NCBI RefSeq assembly: GCF_028369105.1
Contig: NZ_JAQNDO010000001.1
Coordinates: 5,362,501 to 5,426,500, forward strand
Direction of reading: 5' to 3'
Source of the DNA: Polyangium mundeleinium
GTDB lineage: Bacteria > Myxococcota_A > Polyangia > Polyangiales > Polyangiaceae
DNA length: 64,000 nucleotides
Part shown: one piece after another, positions 1-8,299 of the stretch
Layout of the letters: every line of letters begins with the position of its first letter
Numbering within the stretch: the stretch's first letter is position 1
The notes under the pieces: generated by a model
The model's input: only the letters and a program-made list of their open reading frames with translations
Told to the model about the DNA's origin: nothing
The model's database searches: none
Position numbers and translations under genes: made by a program

Positions 1-707
1 TCCAGAGTTTTCCCATGTCCCGGATGGAAGAGGTCTTCCGCTGGGCGCGGGCCGTAGGGCCCTCCGTGTCCGCCGCGGTCGAGCTGCAGCTCGTCATGAC
101 GCGCAATGCGACCGGCGTGGGCGGGCCGGGCATCGAGGTCTTTGCGCCCGTCTTCGCGGGCACCGCGCGCGAGACGTTCGACGCGCTCGCCTTCATGAAC
201 GAGAGCGCCCTCGGACGCAGCGCCGCGCTCAAGGCCGACTTCATCCCCGCGACGCTGCCGCTCCTCTACAGCGCCGTCATGCACCATTACCCGGACGATC
301 ATCGGTATGCGGTCGACAACATGTGGACCCACGCCCCCATCGACGATCTGCTCCCGGGCCTGCGCAAGATCGCCGAGACACTCCCGCCGCCGCCCTCGCA
401 CGTGCTCTGGTTGAACTGGGCGCCGCCGCCGGATCGACCCGACATGGCGTTTTCGGTGGAGGACGACATCTACATCGCCCTGTATGCAGGGTGGAAACGC
501 GAAAAGGACGACGACCTCTACGCGCCCTGGGCCGGGGATCGCATGCGGGAGATGCAACCTCTCGCGAGCGGCTGCCAGCTCGCCGACGAGAACCTCGGAA
601 AACGGCCGGCGCGGTTCGTCACGTCGGAAAACCTCGCGCGGCTCGATCAGATCCGAGGAGACCGCGATCCGAAACACACCTTTCACGCCTGGATGGGACG
701 ACCATGA
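1..707 (+). CDS. FAD-linked oxidoreductase (BBE-like), C-terminal part
   Basis: The reading frame is open from the left edge (codons from base 3), so the gene is cut by the window start and the first ATG seen (15) is probably internal. The visible ~235 residues look like the substrate/berberine-bridge C-terminal half of a PCMH-type FAD oxidase. They include a YAGWKREKDD segment and end with an R-x-D-P-K-H-T-F-H-A-W stretch, the usual last block of that family (normally an N-x-N-I motif). The FAD-binding half lies outside the window. The stop overlaps the next ATG (ATGA), so the two genes are translationally coupled. Such oxidases act on small aromatic or sugar-like substrates; the substrate here is unknown. 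Confidence 0.65.
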   Translation, partial: QSFPMSRMEEVFRWARAVGPSVSAAVELQLVMTRNATGVGGPGIEVFAPVFAGTARETFDALAFMNESALGRSAALKADFIPATLPLLYSAVMHHYPDDHRYAVDNMWTHAPIDDLLPGLRKIAETLPPPPSHVLWLNWAPPPDRPDMAFSVEDDIYIALYAGWKREKDDDLYAPWAGDRMREMQPLASGCQLADENLGKRPARFVTSENLARLDQIRGDRDPKHTFHAWMGRP

Positions 708-1543
708 GCCACCCGATTCCGTCGCGCCCGCTCCACCTCGGCATGCAGGAGGGCGAGCTCAGCAACAAGCCCTATGCAGCCTTCTGGAATCCGCGTGTCG
801 CGCCGCTCGTGGAGCATGCGCGGGAGGCGCTTCTTTGTGGCCCGCTCGCCGCGCCCTTGCTCCCCGATCTCAAAGGCGCGCCGCGGCTCCTCGACGCGGG
901 GGATCACGAGGTCGAGAATGGACTCGGCGTTCGCGACGACGGCGCGCTCTTCCTCGCGGTGCGCACCGCGATGCCCGACGTGTCGCCGGCCATGGTCGAT
1001 TGGTGGTTCGGCTGGCATGGCAAAGAGCCACAACGTTACAAACTCTGGCATCCCCGCGCGCACGTGCATGCGTGCTGGGGAGACGCGGATCCGCCGGGCG
1101 CCGAGGGGCGCGCGCGGTACGTCGGCCGCGTCTCGTTCGTCGACGAGTACATCGGCAGCCGATTGCAGCAGGTGACGATCCGGTTCGTCCGGCCCGCGGA
1201 GCTCGGATTCGACGAGGCGGCGCTCGCGGATCCCGCGCAGGCCACCGTGGTCTGCGCGCGCATCGGCCTGCTCGGGCTGCCCGTGGAGGCCGGCTGGCTC
1301 GTGCATCACGTCCGCCGTGTCCCGGGGGGCGCCGAAATGCGCTCCCGCTTCTGGCTCGGCGGGCCCCACGGCGTCGTGCGGGCGCCGGGGTTCGTCGGCG
1401 CCGTCGTGTCGCGAATCGCGCGGCGCGTGGCGGCGCCGAGCCTGGAAGAAGCCCGCGCGCTCCTCGTGCATTGCTCCCAGGAAATGTCGCACCTCGCCTC
1501 GTTCCTCCCGAAGCTCCACGCCGAGCTCCACGAAATGCCCTGA
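704..1543 (+). CDS. DAPG hydrolase (PhlG)-like protein
   Basis: This 279-aa protein starts at the ATG overlapping the previous stop by 4 nt. Residues around 105-125 read MVDWWFGWHGKEPQRYKLWHP, followed by an H-x-H pair. This block is characteristic of the PhlG family of Zn-dependent C-C hydrolases that cleave 2,4-diacetylphloroglucinol. A late H-C-S-Q-E-M-S-H segment could supply further metal ligands. It lacks a signal peptide, so it is likely cytoplasmic. Pairing with an FAD oxidase suggests degradation or tailoring of an acylated aromatic or polyketide-like compound. No phl biosynthetic genes are nearby, so the true substrate is not known. Confidence 0.7.
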   Translation: MSHPIPSRPLHLGMQEGELSNKPYAAFWNPRVAPLVEHAREALLCGPLAAPLLPDLKGAPRLLDAGDHEVENGLGVRDDGALFLAVRTAMPDVSPAMVDWWFGWHGKEPQRYKLWHPRAHVHACWGDADPPGAEGRARYVGRVSFVDEYIGSRLQQVTIRFVRPAELGFDEAALADPAQATVVCARIGLLGLPVEAGWLVHHVRRVPGGAEMRSRFWLGGPHGVVRAPGFVGAVVSRIARRVAAPSLEEARALLVHCSQEMSHLASFLPKLHAELHEMP

Positions 1544-1561
1544 TCCCACAGCCGTTTCGAC

Positions 1562-1581
1562 GATGTCCACGCGTGGACATC
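1562..1581. promoter_or_regulatory. 20-bp perfect palindrome
   Basis: GATGTCCACGCGTGGACATC is a perfect inverted repeat in the 131-bp gap between the PhlG-like gene and the DNRLRE gene, 94 bp before the latter's GTG. It has no loop, which fits a dimeric repressor or activator site better than a terminator. The regulator is unknown. Confidence 0.4.
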
Positions 1582-1674
1582 CCATGGCGAACCGTGGCCA
1601 TTGTAGGGACATCGAGCGGAGCTACCTTCGATTCGTGAGGCGCTGACGCCGCCTCGTCGACCTTCGGAGGCACC

Positions 1675-4098
1675 GTGAACCACCGCCACGACCACTTCAG
1701 GACCTTCTTCTTGCGATTGATGGGATTCGCGCTCGTGTTCCTCGGGCACACGACGATCGCGCGGGCCACCGTCGTCACGCCGACGGACGATACCCACGTG
1801 AACCTCGACGGATCGGGACCGCACGGCAGCTCGACCGAGCTCGTCGTCAAGCTGTCGCGGAACACCAGCACGGACCAGTCGTACAACTCCGTGGCGACCG
1901 TCATGCGGTTCCAGATCAACCCGACGGACAAGGCCACGGACGCGGCGCTTTACCTCGACCTCGCCAGGTTCGACGAGGCGCTCTCCTGCGATTTCCGGAT
2001 CTGGGGCCTCGCCGAGGCTTCGGGATCCATGGAAGACGTCGAGGAGGAATCAGCCAAGTGGTCGAATTTCTCTGGCGTCATCACCAGTACCGCCGTGGGC
2101 GTGAACACGTCCGCGGTCGGCGTCTTCGACGGTAACCCCGCCACGACCGCGAAAGACCCGCTCGGGACGATCACGCTCACGCAGGCCGACCTCCACAAGG
2201 CCGTGCGATTCTCGAGCGCGGCCCTGGTCGACTTCATCAACGCCGATAGCGACGGCGTGATCACGCTCGTCGTTACGCGTGTCCTCCGGAGCAACAGCTT
2301 CGACACGGCGTTCGCCTCGAAGGAGCACACGACGCTGAGCGGGCCGCGCCTCTTCATCCAGGCCGAGGAGACGCTCGGCGCCGCCGCGGACACCTATGCT
2401 CGGTACGGGGACTCGACGGTCCACGGGGCCGAGAGCGACATCCTCGTGAAGAACAACGGCGGCACGCACGCCAATACGCGCAAGGGCGTGGTTCGTTTCG
2501 AGATGGCGCCGGGCACGAAGGTCGAGAAGGCCACGATGAGCCTCGACGTCGCGAATTACTTCCAGGACGTCGGCACGATCCCGGAGAGCTTGAACTTCGT
2601 CGTGTTCGGGGTCCGTGACGGCGCGGTGTCCGAGAGCTTCGACGAGGCGACGGCGAACGACGCGACGTTCTCGAACGAAATCGACAGCTCGTCCGACGGC
2701 GTGCGGAACTCGGAGGTCGATGCGCTCGGGCAATTCACGGTGGAGCGCACCGACGTGGGCAAGACCGTCTCGTTCACCAGCGACGCGCTCGTCGATTTCA
2801 TCAACGCGGATGGGAACGGCAAGATCACGCTCGTCCTCGTCCGCGCCAAGTACACGCCGTACCTCAACTTCGCGTTCGCCTCGAAAGAGAACACGACCCT
2901 GGAAGGCCCGCGCCTCGCCATCACCCACGCCCTCGACGACGTGCCCGCGCCGACCCTGAAGTTCGTCTACCAGGACATCAACGGCGACGGCGCCCAGGAG
3001 CTTCTGCTCGTGGTCGAGTTGCCCGGCGGCAATGGGTTCGTCGTGGCCGACCCCTTCGTGATCGCCGAGGCGCTGCGCACCGCGGGATACAACTTCGGCG
3101 TCGGCACGGATTTCTGGGAGACGCTCAGCGTCACGCAACAGGCGAGCTTGCTCGCGACGGTCTCCGATCTCGTGGGGAACGTGGGCACGACGGTCGACGC
3201 GACCGAGCTCGAAGCGGCCCGTACGGACCTGCCCGAGGGACGCACCTATTCCGTTGCCTTCTTCAACGGCGATTTTGAGCAATCGCGTTACGGGATGACC
3301 TTCTCGGGCTCGATGATGTCGAGCACGTCGCAGAACGCGCTCGGGTACACGACGCTCGAGATCGGCCAGGGCAATGCCGGCGCGATGTTCACGGACAGCG
3401 GGCTCGCCATGGGCTTCGAATCGAACCTCTTCGTCCTCACAACGGGCGTGGGTGATCCCTCCGGCACGACCGCGTCGCTCAACCTGTCGGCCGGCGTGGG
3501 CCTCTATGGCGAGCTCAAGTACGGCAAGGATGGGCAATACGGCTTCAGCGTCCCGCTCGTCGTCGTTCCCGTGGGCGTGTCGGTGTACGTCAAGGGCAGC
3601 GATGCCGTGACCGCGTACAACCACCTGCGGGGCTGGGTCGTCGGCTTGGGCACTCCGCTCCACATCATGGCCTACAACCTCCACGCGTGGGGCATCGACT
3701 GGAGCCACGACGTCCGCGTCGGCCTCGTCGACGCGGTGAACGACGGTCGCATCGTGATCAGCCATCACGCGGGCGTCGCGGTGGTGTGGACGCGGGAGGC
3801 CGCGCGGGAGTCGACGGTTTGGCTGCATGGAACCACCGAGGAGATCGGCTCGAAGCTCAATGGTGTCGCCGGGACGGCCAGCACCGCGCTCATCTTCACG
3901 ACCGAGAATGCAGCCGCCGAGGTCACGAACTGGACCTCGACGGCCGGGTCGGTCGTGAATTCGACGCTCGACTCGACCCTGGGCTGGTTCGAGGGCGGCG
4001 TGTCGGACCTCGAGGACCTCGCGGAGGACGTGGGCAGCGAGGTCGAGGACGTCGTGGATGACGTGGGCGAGGTCCTCTGCAAGGTCTTCTGCTTCTGA
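1675..4098 (+). CDS. Secreted DNRLRE-domain protein
   Basis: The gene starts at GTG 1675, five bases after a GGAGG ribosome site. The 807-aa product has a signal peptide (charged N-terminus, hydrophobic core, cleavage near A-R-A at ~30). Two tandem DNRLRE-type beta-sandwich modules follow, at ~30-232 and ~233-415; each starts with a T-x-D-x-(H/Y)-x-R/N-x-x block and ends with a G-P-R-L-x-I strand. A short D-I-N-G-D-G-A-Q-E calcium-loop-like motif lies near 445. The remaining C-terminal half is unrecognised, Gly-rich and strand-rich, and ends in an acidic Asp/Val repeat and C-K-V-F-C-F. DNRLRE domains occur in secreted carbohydrate-binding or surface proteins. No catalytic domain is evident. 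Confidence 0.65.
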   Translation: MNHRHDHFRTFFLRLMGFALVFLGHTTIARATVVTPTDDTHVNLDGSGPHGSSTELVVKLSRNTSTDQSYNSVATVMRFQINPTDKATDAALYLDLARFDEALSCDFRIWGLAEASGSMEDVEEESAKWSNFSGVITSTAVGVNTSAVGVFDGNPATTAKDPLGTITLTQADLHKAVRFSSAALVDFINADSDGVITLVVTRVLRSNSFDTAFASKEHTTLSGPRLFIQAEETLGAAADTYARYGDSTVHGAESDILVKNNGGTHANTRKGVVRFEMAPGTKVEKATMSLDVANYFQDVGTIPESLNFVVFGVRDGAVSESFDEATANDATFSNEIDSSSDGVRNSEVDALGQFTVERTDVGKTVSFTSDALVDFINADGNGKITLVLVRAKYTPYLNFAFASKENTTLEGPRLAITHALDDVPAPTLKFVYQDINGDGAQELLLVVELPGGNGFVVADPFVIAEALRTAGYNFGVGTDFWETLSVTQQASLLATVSDLVGNVGTTVDATELEAARTDLPEGRTYSVAFFNGDFEQSRYGMTFSGSMMSSTSQNALGYTTLEIGQGNAGAMFTDSGLAMGFESNLFVLTTGVGDPSGTTASLNLSAGVGLYGELKYGKDGQYGFSVPLVVVPVGVSVYVKGSDAVTAYNHLRGWVVGLGTPLHIMAYNLHAWGIDWSHDVRVGLVDAVNDGRIVISHHAGVAVVWTREAARESTVWLHGTTEEIGSKLNGVAGTASTALIFTTENAAAEVTNWTSTAGSVVNSTLDSTLGWFEGGVSDLEDLAEDVGSEVEDVVDDVGEVLCKVFCF

Positions 4099-4101
4099 TC
4101 C

Positions 4102-5121
4102 TCAGCCCGGCGGGGCGGCCTTCCCGGCCGCCCACGCGATCGCCGACAAGGCGACGAGCAGCCCCGCGAACGTGCGGAAGGCCCGAGAATCCCCCTCCGG
4201 CGGCAGATCTCGTTTGAGCCGCAAGCTTCCCGCCGCGCACACGATCCAGCCCATCACGTCCCCCGAGAGCAGCGCGGCGAGCGCGGCGATCGTCAGCACG
4301 ATCCCCCGCTGCCGCGGTTCGAGCGCCCGGAAGCCCCGCGCGCCGTCGAGCTGCCAGACCGGGACCAGGTTGAAGACGTTGATCGTCGCGCCGACGCTCG
4401 CCACCGCGAGCATCGTGCGATCCTTCAGGACGAGCCCCGCCGCGAGCGCGATCGCCGCCGCGGCGCACCCCCACACGGGCCCCGCGAGCCCGACCCGCGC
4501 ATCCTCGCGCGCGTCGATCGGATACTGCTTCATCCGCACGAGCGCGCCGAGGCCCGGCACGAACATCGGCGCGGTCGCCTGGATGCCGTACAGGCGAAGC
4601 GCCGACACGTGCCCCATCTCGTGCACGTAGATCGAAGCGACGAGCCCGAGCGCGAAGGAGAGCCCGCGGGATCGATCGAGCGCGAGCCACGCGAACATCG
4701 AGAGGAGCGTGGGGAGTGATGCGAGCCCCGAGAGGAGCAGCTTTGCCTTTCCGAGCAGCGAGAGCAGGAAGTACTTGAGGTTCCACGCGACGAGCGCGAC
4801 CGCGCCGAGGCCGGCCACCGTCTTCGCGCGTCCGCCCTGCGGCTTCGGTGTGTTTCCAGCTTGTTCGAGGGCCAGGCTGAGGCGGCGGATCGTCTCGCCG
4901 ATGACGCGATGTTGCGTGCTGCCCGGAGGCAAGAGCCCGAGCGCCTCGCGCCAGTGTGTGAGGGCGTCGGTGAAGCGGCCCTCGCGCTCGGCGGCGTCGC
5001 CGTCCGCCGCGAGGGACGCGAGGCGCGCGCCGTGCACGAGCTTGCGGCAGGCGGGGCAAGCGAGCATGCCCGGGGCGAGCTCGACTCCGCAGGCCGCGCA
5101 GCGCGAGACGACGTGGTTCAC
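4102..5121 (-). CDS. Zn-ribbon M50-type (site-2-protease-like) membrane peptidase
   Basis: I place the start at GTG 5121, whose GTGA overlaps the upstream stop; the longer frame upstream reads into that gene. The 339-aa product begins with a CxxC...CxxC zinc ribbon (C-A-A-C, C-P-A-C), then a short helical TPR-like stretch, then at least six membrane segments. The metal motif HEMGH sits in a membrane segment, and a second motif, NLVPVWQLDG, supplies the third ligand Asp. Both are hallmarks of M50 intramembrane metalloproteases. Such enzymes cleave membrane-tethered regulators or precursors; the substrate is unknown. It forms a two-gene unit with the Zn-ribbon membrane protein upstream. Confidence 0.75.
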   Translation of the reverse strand: MNHVVSRCAACGVELAPGMLACPACRKLVHGARLASLAADGDAAEREGRFTDALTHWREALGLLPPGSTQHRVIGETIRRLSLALEQAGNTPKPQGGRAKTVAGLGAVALVAWNLKYFLLSLLGKAKLLLSGLASLPTLLSMFAWLALDRSRGLSFALGLVASIYVHEMGHVSALRLYGIQATAPMFVPGLGALVRMKQYPIDAREDARVGLAGPVWGCAAAAIALAAGLVLKDRTMLAVASVGATINVFNLVPVWQLDGARGFRALEPRQRGIVLTIAALAALLSGDVMGWIVCAAGSLRLKRDLPPEGDSRAFRTFAGLLVALSAIAWAAGKAAPPG

Positions 5122-5864
5122 GGGGTCGGGCTCGGGCTCGTGTTCACCTGGTACGGGCCGCTGATGGCGATGGGGCCGCCGACGCCCCGCGACACCTGCC
5201 ACGCGGTGCGCAGGCCGAAGAAGATGATCAGCACGCCGAGGATGCCGCTGAAGCCGTTCATGATGTCGAGGAGCGGCGCGATCAGCGTGAACGCCGAGAC
5301 GAGCACGACGTAGACGATGCTGCCGATGAGCCCCAAGCTCTGCGTGTCGTCGCCTGCATTCATCTCGGCGAGGATCGCGGGCAGGTACCCCATCGCGGAC
5401 GCGAGGTACGTGAGCACGACGGCGAGCACCTGATGTTTCGTGCTCCCGAATCCACGCGTGACGCTCTGGATGACGCGGCCGACGAGCACGCCGATGCCGA
5501 TGGTCGCGAGCGCGAGCTGGATCCGCGTGAAGTGCACGAAGAGCGCGTACACGACGCCGCAGCCGAGGGCGACGCCGCCGGCCAGGAGGAAGGCTCTTCC
5601 AAAGGCCGAGGTGCTGCGAGCATCCTCCGACGAGCGGTTCACCGCGTCACGACACGAGCTGCACAGGACCTTGTCGAGGAGCTGGTAGTACGCGGTCGTG
5701 ATGGCCGACTGGCAGGCCGAGCACTGCACGTGCCTGGCGGCCGGCGCGCCGAACTCGGCGCGCTCGAAGTCGAGCTTGGCCGGCGCTTCGGGCGCTTCGG
5801 GCGCTTCGGGCGCGGCGGGCGCGGCGGGTTCGGCTGGCTTGGTGTCGAGTGTGGCTTCGCTCAT
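5118..5864 (-). CDS. Zn-ribbon multi-pass membrane protein of unknown function
   Basis: This 248-aa protein has an N-terminal Pro/Ala/Glu-rich tail with repeated APE units and a CxxC...CxxC zinc ribbon (C-S-A-C at ~48 and C-S-S-C at ~68). About five hydrophobic segments occupy the rest. It overlaps the M50 peptidase gene by 4 nt, so the two are co-translated. Both begin with a cytoplasmic zinc ribbon before a membrane domain, which suggests the pair acts together, perhaps as protease and partner or substrate. I do not recognise a named family. Confidence 0.6.
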   Translation of the reverse strand: MSEATLDTKPAEPAAPAAPEAPEAPEAPAKLDFERAEFGAPAARHVQCSACQSAITTAYYQLLDKVLCSSCRDAVNRSSEDARSTSAFGRAFLLAGGVALGCGVVYALFVHFTRIQLALATIGIGVLVGRVIQSVTRGFGSTKHQVLAVVLTYLASAMGYLPAILAEMNAGDDTQSLGLIGSIVYVVLVSAFTLIAPLLDIMNGFSGILGVLIIFFGLRTAWQVSRGVGGPIAISGPYQVNTSPSPTP

Positions 5865-5895
5865 CCCCCGATCTCCATCGGCGGGAGTTGAGCGT

Positions 5896-5916
5896 CATGG
5901 GCGGGCGAAGTCAATC
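5896..5916. repeat. 21-bp direct repeat, left copy (pairs with 6303-6323)
   Basis: The sequence matches 6303-6323 at 19 of 21 bases; both share GGGCGAAGTCAATC. The right copy encodes, on the minus strand, the last codons (I-D-F-A-R-P-stop) of the gene at 6302. The left copy encodes the same I-D-F-A-R-P-stop with no gene attached. The two copies bracket the palindromic element at 5951-6283. Confidence 0.6.
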
Positions 5917-5950
5917 ATGCCGCCGAATGGGTCTCTTCGTGGGGGCGTCG

Positions 5951-6283
5951 TGCCGGGGCGCTGCCCCGGGCCCCGCGGGGGCTGTTCGCCCCTCGACCCG
6001 AACCAGGCACGGCCTGGACCGAGGCTGGAAGAACTGCGCTCCGCGCAGTTCTTCCAACGGGCCGGTGGCAAGACCATGGAGGGGGGTTTCAAGCCGGCGA
6101 CGGGGGCGTGGCCGGTGGAGACGTCAGCGCCGCGGTCTTGATTGGCAGGGTCGTCGCCGGTCTTGACCCTGGCTGTTCGATGAACTGCGCGGAGCGCAGT
6201 TCATCGACCCCGCGTCCAGCGCTTGCGCTGGTCCGGGTCCAGGGGCGGACAGCCCCGGTGGGGCCTGGGGCAAAGCCCCAGCT
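5951..6283. repeat. Multi-hairpin inverted-repeat element, copy 1
   Basis: This fills most of the 437-bp gap 5865-6301. It starts with the hairpin CCGGGGC-GCT-GCCCCGG (5953-5969) and ends with CTGGGGC-AAA-GCCCCAG (6265-6281). Inside are CCAGGC-ACG-GCCTGG (6003-6017), a 13-bp-arm hairpin GGAAGAACTGCGC with loop TCC (6027-6055), a 13-bp-arm hairpin CGATGAACTGCGC with loop GGA (6178-6206) and CCAGCG-CTTG-CGCTGG (6216-6231). The two halves are mirror images around a ~120-bp centre. It is non-coding and has the opposite orientation to copy 2. Confidence 0.85.
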
Positions 6284-6301
6284 CTGCGCCTTCGCGAGGG
6301 A

Positions 6302-7108
6302 TCACGGCCGGGCGAAGTCAATCGACGAAGGTGGCTCGGCAGGCGGCTCTTCCGCCTTTTTGGTTCGTCGCGTTGCGCGAGCGGCGGCGACGGCTTTGGC
6401 GTGTGCCATGGCGTCCGTCAGGGGAGCGAGGAGTGCGCGACCTTCGAGGGACCGCTCGACGTCTCCCGCGGGCGCGCGGCTTTCCACGTGCTTGCGCAGC
6501 CGCCCCACCACATCGAGCCAATGGGCTTCTGCGTCCTTGCCGAGGTTCACGTGATGGCCGGCGGTCCCTCGCGCGGAAGCCCGCTCGGCATAAGCCAGGT
6601 CGCTCTCGCCGACTGCGTATTCGAGTCGGGTGATCCATTCCATGGGGAACGAGATCCCGGCGAGCGTCGCGGCGTGCTCCGGGGCGCGCAGGACGGCGAG
6701 GATCCGGCGGATCTCGGCGTTCTCCTCGGGCACACGCGCGTCGAGGAACGCGCGACCTGTGGGGAATGCGGCGGCGTGAATCGCTCGGACCGCAGCGACG
6801 TGGGGCCCCTGGCGGCGATGGCCTTCGTTGTCGAAGAAGCTTTCGATGTGGCAGGCCACGGTATCGACCTCGACGTCGGCCTCCTCGACGCGCTCGGCGT
6901 ACGCGGCGCGCGCGGCGCTGGCGGCATATTTGCCGGCCACGTGGGCTTCGAGCCGCGTGGCCGTGGCGTCGAGCTGCGGGATGAATGCGTCGAGCGCGGG
7001 CTCGGGGGGGCCCATCTGCGCACGGACGACGAGGTTGTCGTGGAGCTTGCGGCAGATGGCGGCTTTTTCGGCGCGTGAGAGCTTGGCGGGGGTGGTGGTC
7101 GTCGGCAT
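6302..7108 (-). CDS. Conserved-looking hypothetical protein
   Basis: The 268-aa product starts at ATG 7108 (M-P-T-T-T-T-P-A), with a GAGGTG ribosome site 7-12 nt upstream. The frame stays open further upstream only because it runs through a GC-rich minisatellite, so longer starts are rejected. It is soluble and mainly helical by composition. The C-terminus is an Ala-rich, Lys-rich and Pro/Glu-rich tail ending S-S-I-D-F-A-R-P. I recognise no domain. The last codons lie in the right copy of a 21-bp direct repeat. Confidence 0.6.
   Translation of the reverse strand: MPTTTTPAKLSRAEKAAICRKLHDNLVVRAQMGPPEPALDAFIPQLDATATRLEAHVAGKYAASAARAAYAERVEEADVEVDTVACHIESFFDNEGHRRQGPHVAAVRAIHAAAFPTGRAFLDARVPEENAEIRRILAVLRAPEHAATLAGISFPMEWITRLEYAVGESDLAYAERASARGTAGHHVNLGKDAEAHWLDVVGRLRKHVESRAPAGDVERSLEGRALLAPLTDAMAHAKAVAAARATRRTKKAEEPPAEPPSSIDFARP
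6303..6323. repeat. 21-bp direct repeat, right copy (pairs with 5896-5916)
   Basis: This overlaps the stop and last six codons of the gene at 6302-7108. Together with the left copy it brackets palindromic element copy 1. It could be a target duplication or a remnant of a duplicated gene end. Confidence 0.55.
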
Positions 7109-7297
7109 GGGAAAGACACCTCGCTGGAAGCGGACGCGACGGGATGTCGCGCCGCGGGTTCGGGAGGGAGACATGGCAAGAGGAATGCCAGCCGAGAACG
7201 CCGAGAAAAACGCGCGAAAAGGGCCACATGCACGCGGGCACGGAGGGGGGACGATCCGGAATGGAGCGGAGGGCGATCCGGAATGGAGCGGGGGTGA

Positions 7298-7706
7298 TCC
7301 GAAAGGAAGCGGCGTCGCCGCGGAAAGGGGCGCGACGAGGGGTCGGCGCGTGGGGAGCGAGGCGGGGAGGGGGCGCGGAGCGGGGTCGGCGCGTGGGGAG
7401 CGAGGCGGGGAGGGGGCGCGGAGCGGGGTCAGCGCGTGGGGAGCGAGGCGGGGAGGGGGCGCGGAGACGGGTCGGCGTGCGCCGGGAGCGGCTTGGAAGG
7501 GGCGCGGAGACGGGTCGGCGTGCGCCGGGAGCGGCTTGGAAGGGGCGCGACGCGAGGTCGGCGCGCGCGGAGGTCGGCTTGGAAGGGGCGCGGAGAGGGG
7601 TCGGCATGCGCGAAGGCCGGCTTGGAAGGGGCGCGACGCGAGGTCGGCGTGTGCGGAGGTCGGCTTGGAAGGGGCGCGACGCGAGGTCGGCGCGCGCGGG
7701 CACTTG
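7298..7706. repeat. 43-bp-period tandem repeat array A
   Basis: The GGTC(G/A)G phase marker recurs at exact 43-bp steps (T at 7343, 7386, 7429, 7472, 7515, 7558, 7601, 7644 and 7687). That gives nine units plus a degenerate one from 7298. The first units carry GGGGAGCGAGGCGGGGAGGG; later ones carry GGCTTGGAAGGGGCGCG. Because 43 is not a multiple of 3, the frame shifts each unit and the array cannot be a normal coding repeat. It lies between two divergent genes (ATGs at 7108 and 7746). A shorter GATCCGGAATGGAGCGG-like repeat (period 21-22) precedes it at ~7253-7300. Confidence 0.9.
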
Positions 7707-7745
7707 TTGACACGAACGCGCGCCTCCGCCGAGACTCCAGGCCGC

Positions 7746-8288
7746 ATGGGAAGCCAGTTCCTCGACCTCCTCCTCGTGGACCCTGCGCCTTTGCAGGCGC
7801 GCATTCGTGGCGACGTCACCGACCTCGTCGATGCCGTCTACCGCGCGGCCGAGCCGCCCGACGAGCGCTTGCGTCCCGCGTTCGAGGTGATGGCGCGGGG
7901 CACGTTCGTCTTTTTACCAAAACGCGCGGAGCACCCCGAGGGGGCCATGTATGGGCGCGCGGTGGAGGTTCTTCTCGCGAGCTTCGCGCAGCGGAAGTGG
8001 GGCCTGGAGTATTATCCCGACGAGAGCGAATACCCGCTTTGGGAGCTTTCGTATCGGGCATGTGAAGCCGAATGGCTCGACTTGCCTGCGTCTCCCTCCG
8101 GCATTCCGGCGATCGCCTGGCGTAGCCCCGACACGTGCAGGCGCCTCGCGAACGCGATCGCGCATGCGCTTTCGTCGCGGAGCTTCAACGAGCGCTACAG
8201 CCCCGAGGCGACGCTGCGCGAGGCGAAGGAGGCGCTCGACGTAGGCTCCTCGTCGGGTCACGGGCTCTTCACGATCTTTCAAGGATAG
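7746..8288 (+). CDS. Hypothetical protein
   Basis: The 180-aa product starts at ATG 7746 (M-G-S-Q-F-L-D-L). It is soluble, with no signal peptide or transmembrane helix. It has a helix-rich N-terminus and a central F-V-F-L-P-K-R-A strand. I do not recognise the family. It lies 11 bp before a SWIM-domain fragment, suggesting an original two-gene unit. Array A lies directly upstream. Confidence 0.55.
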   Translation: MGSQFLDLLLVDPAPLQARIRGDVTDLVDAVYRAAEPPDERLRPAFEVMARGTFVFLPKRAEHPEGAMYGRAVEVLLASFAQRKWGLEYYPDESEYPLWELSYRACEAEWLDLPASPSGIPAIAWRSPDTCRRLANAIAHALSSRSFNERYSPEATLREAKEALDVGSSSGHGLFTIFQG

Positions 8289-8299
8289 AAGGTGCGGCA

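Noticed and set aside
323-1543. A 406-aa form of the PhlG-like protein starting at 323
   Set aside because: The first 127 codons overlap the upstream oxidase in another frame and are Arg/Ala-rich shadow sequence. ATG 704 with a 4-nt overlap is the natural start.
6178-6206. Integron attC sites or tRNA-like structures for the 29-bp hairpins
   Set aside because: There is no integrase, no cassette layout and no cloverleaf. The stems are perfect with 3-nt loops and occur in mirrored pairs.
7298-7706. CRISPR array
   Set aside because: Units are contiguous with no unique spacers, and no cas genes are present. The same applies to array B at 35117-35412.
6302-7819. A 505-aa version of the hypothetical gene extending upstream through array A
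   Set aside because: The extension is translated minisatellite (43-bp units shift frame), and a good ribosome site precedes ATG 7108.
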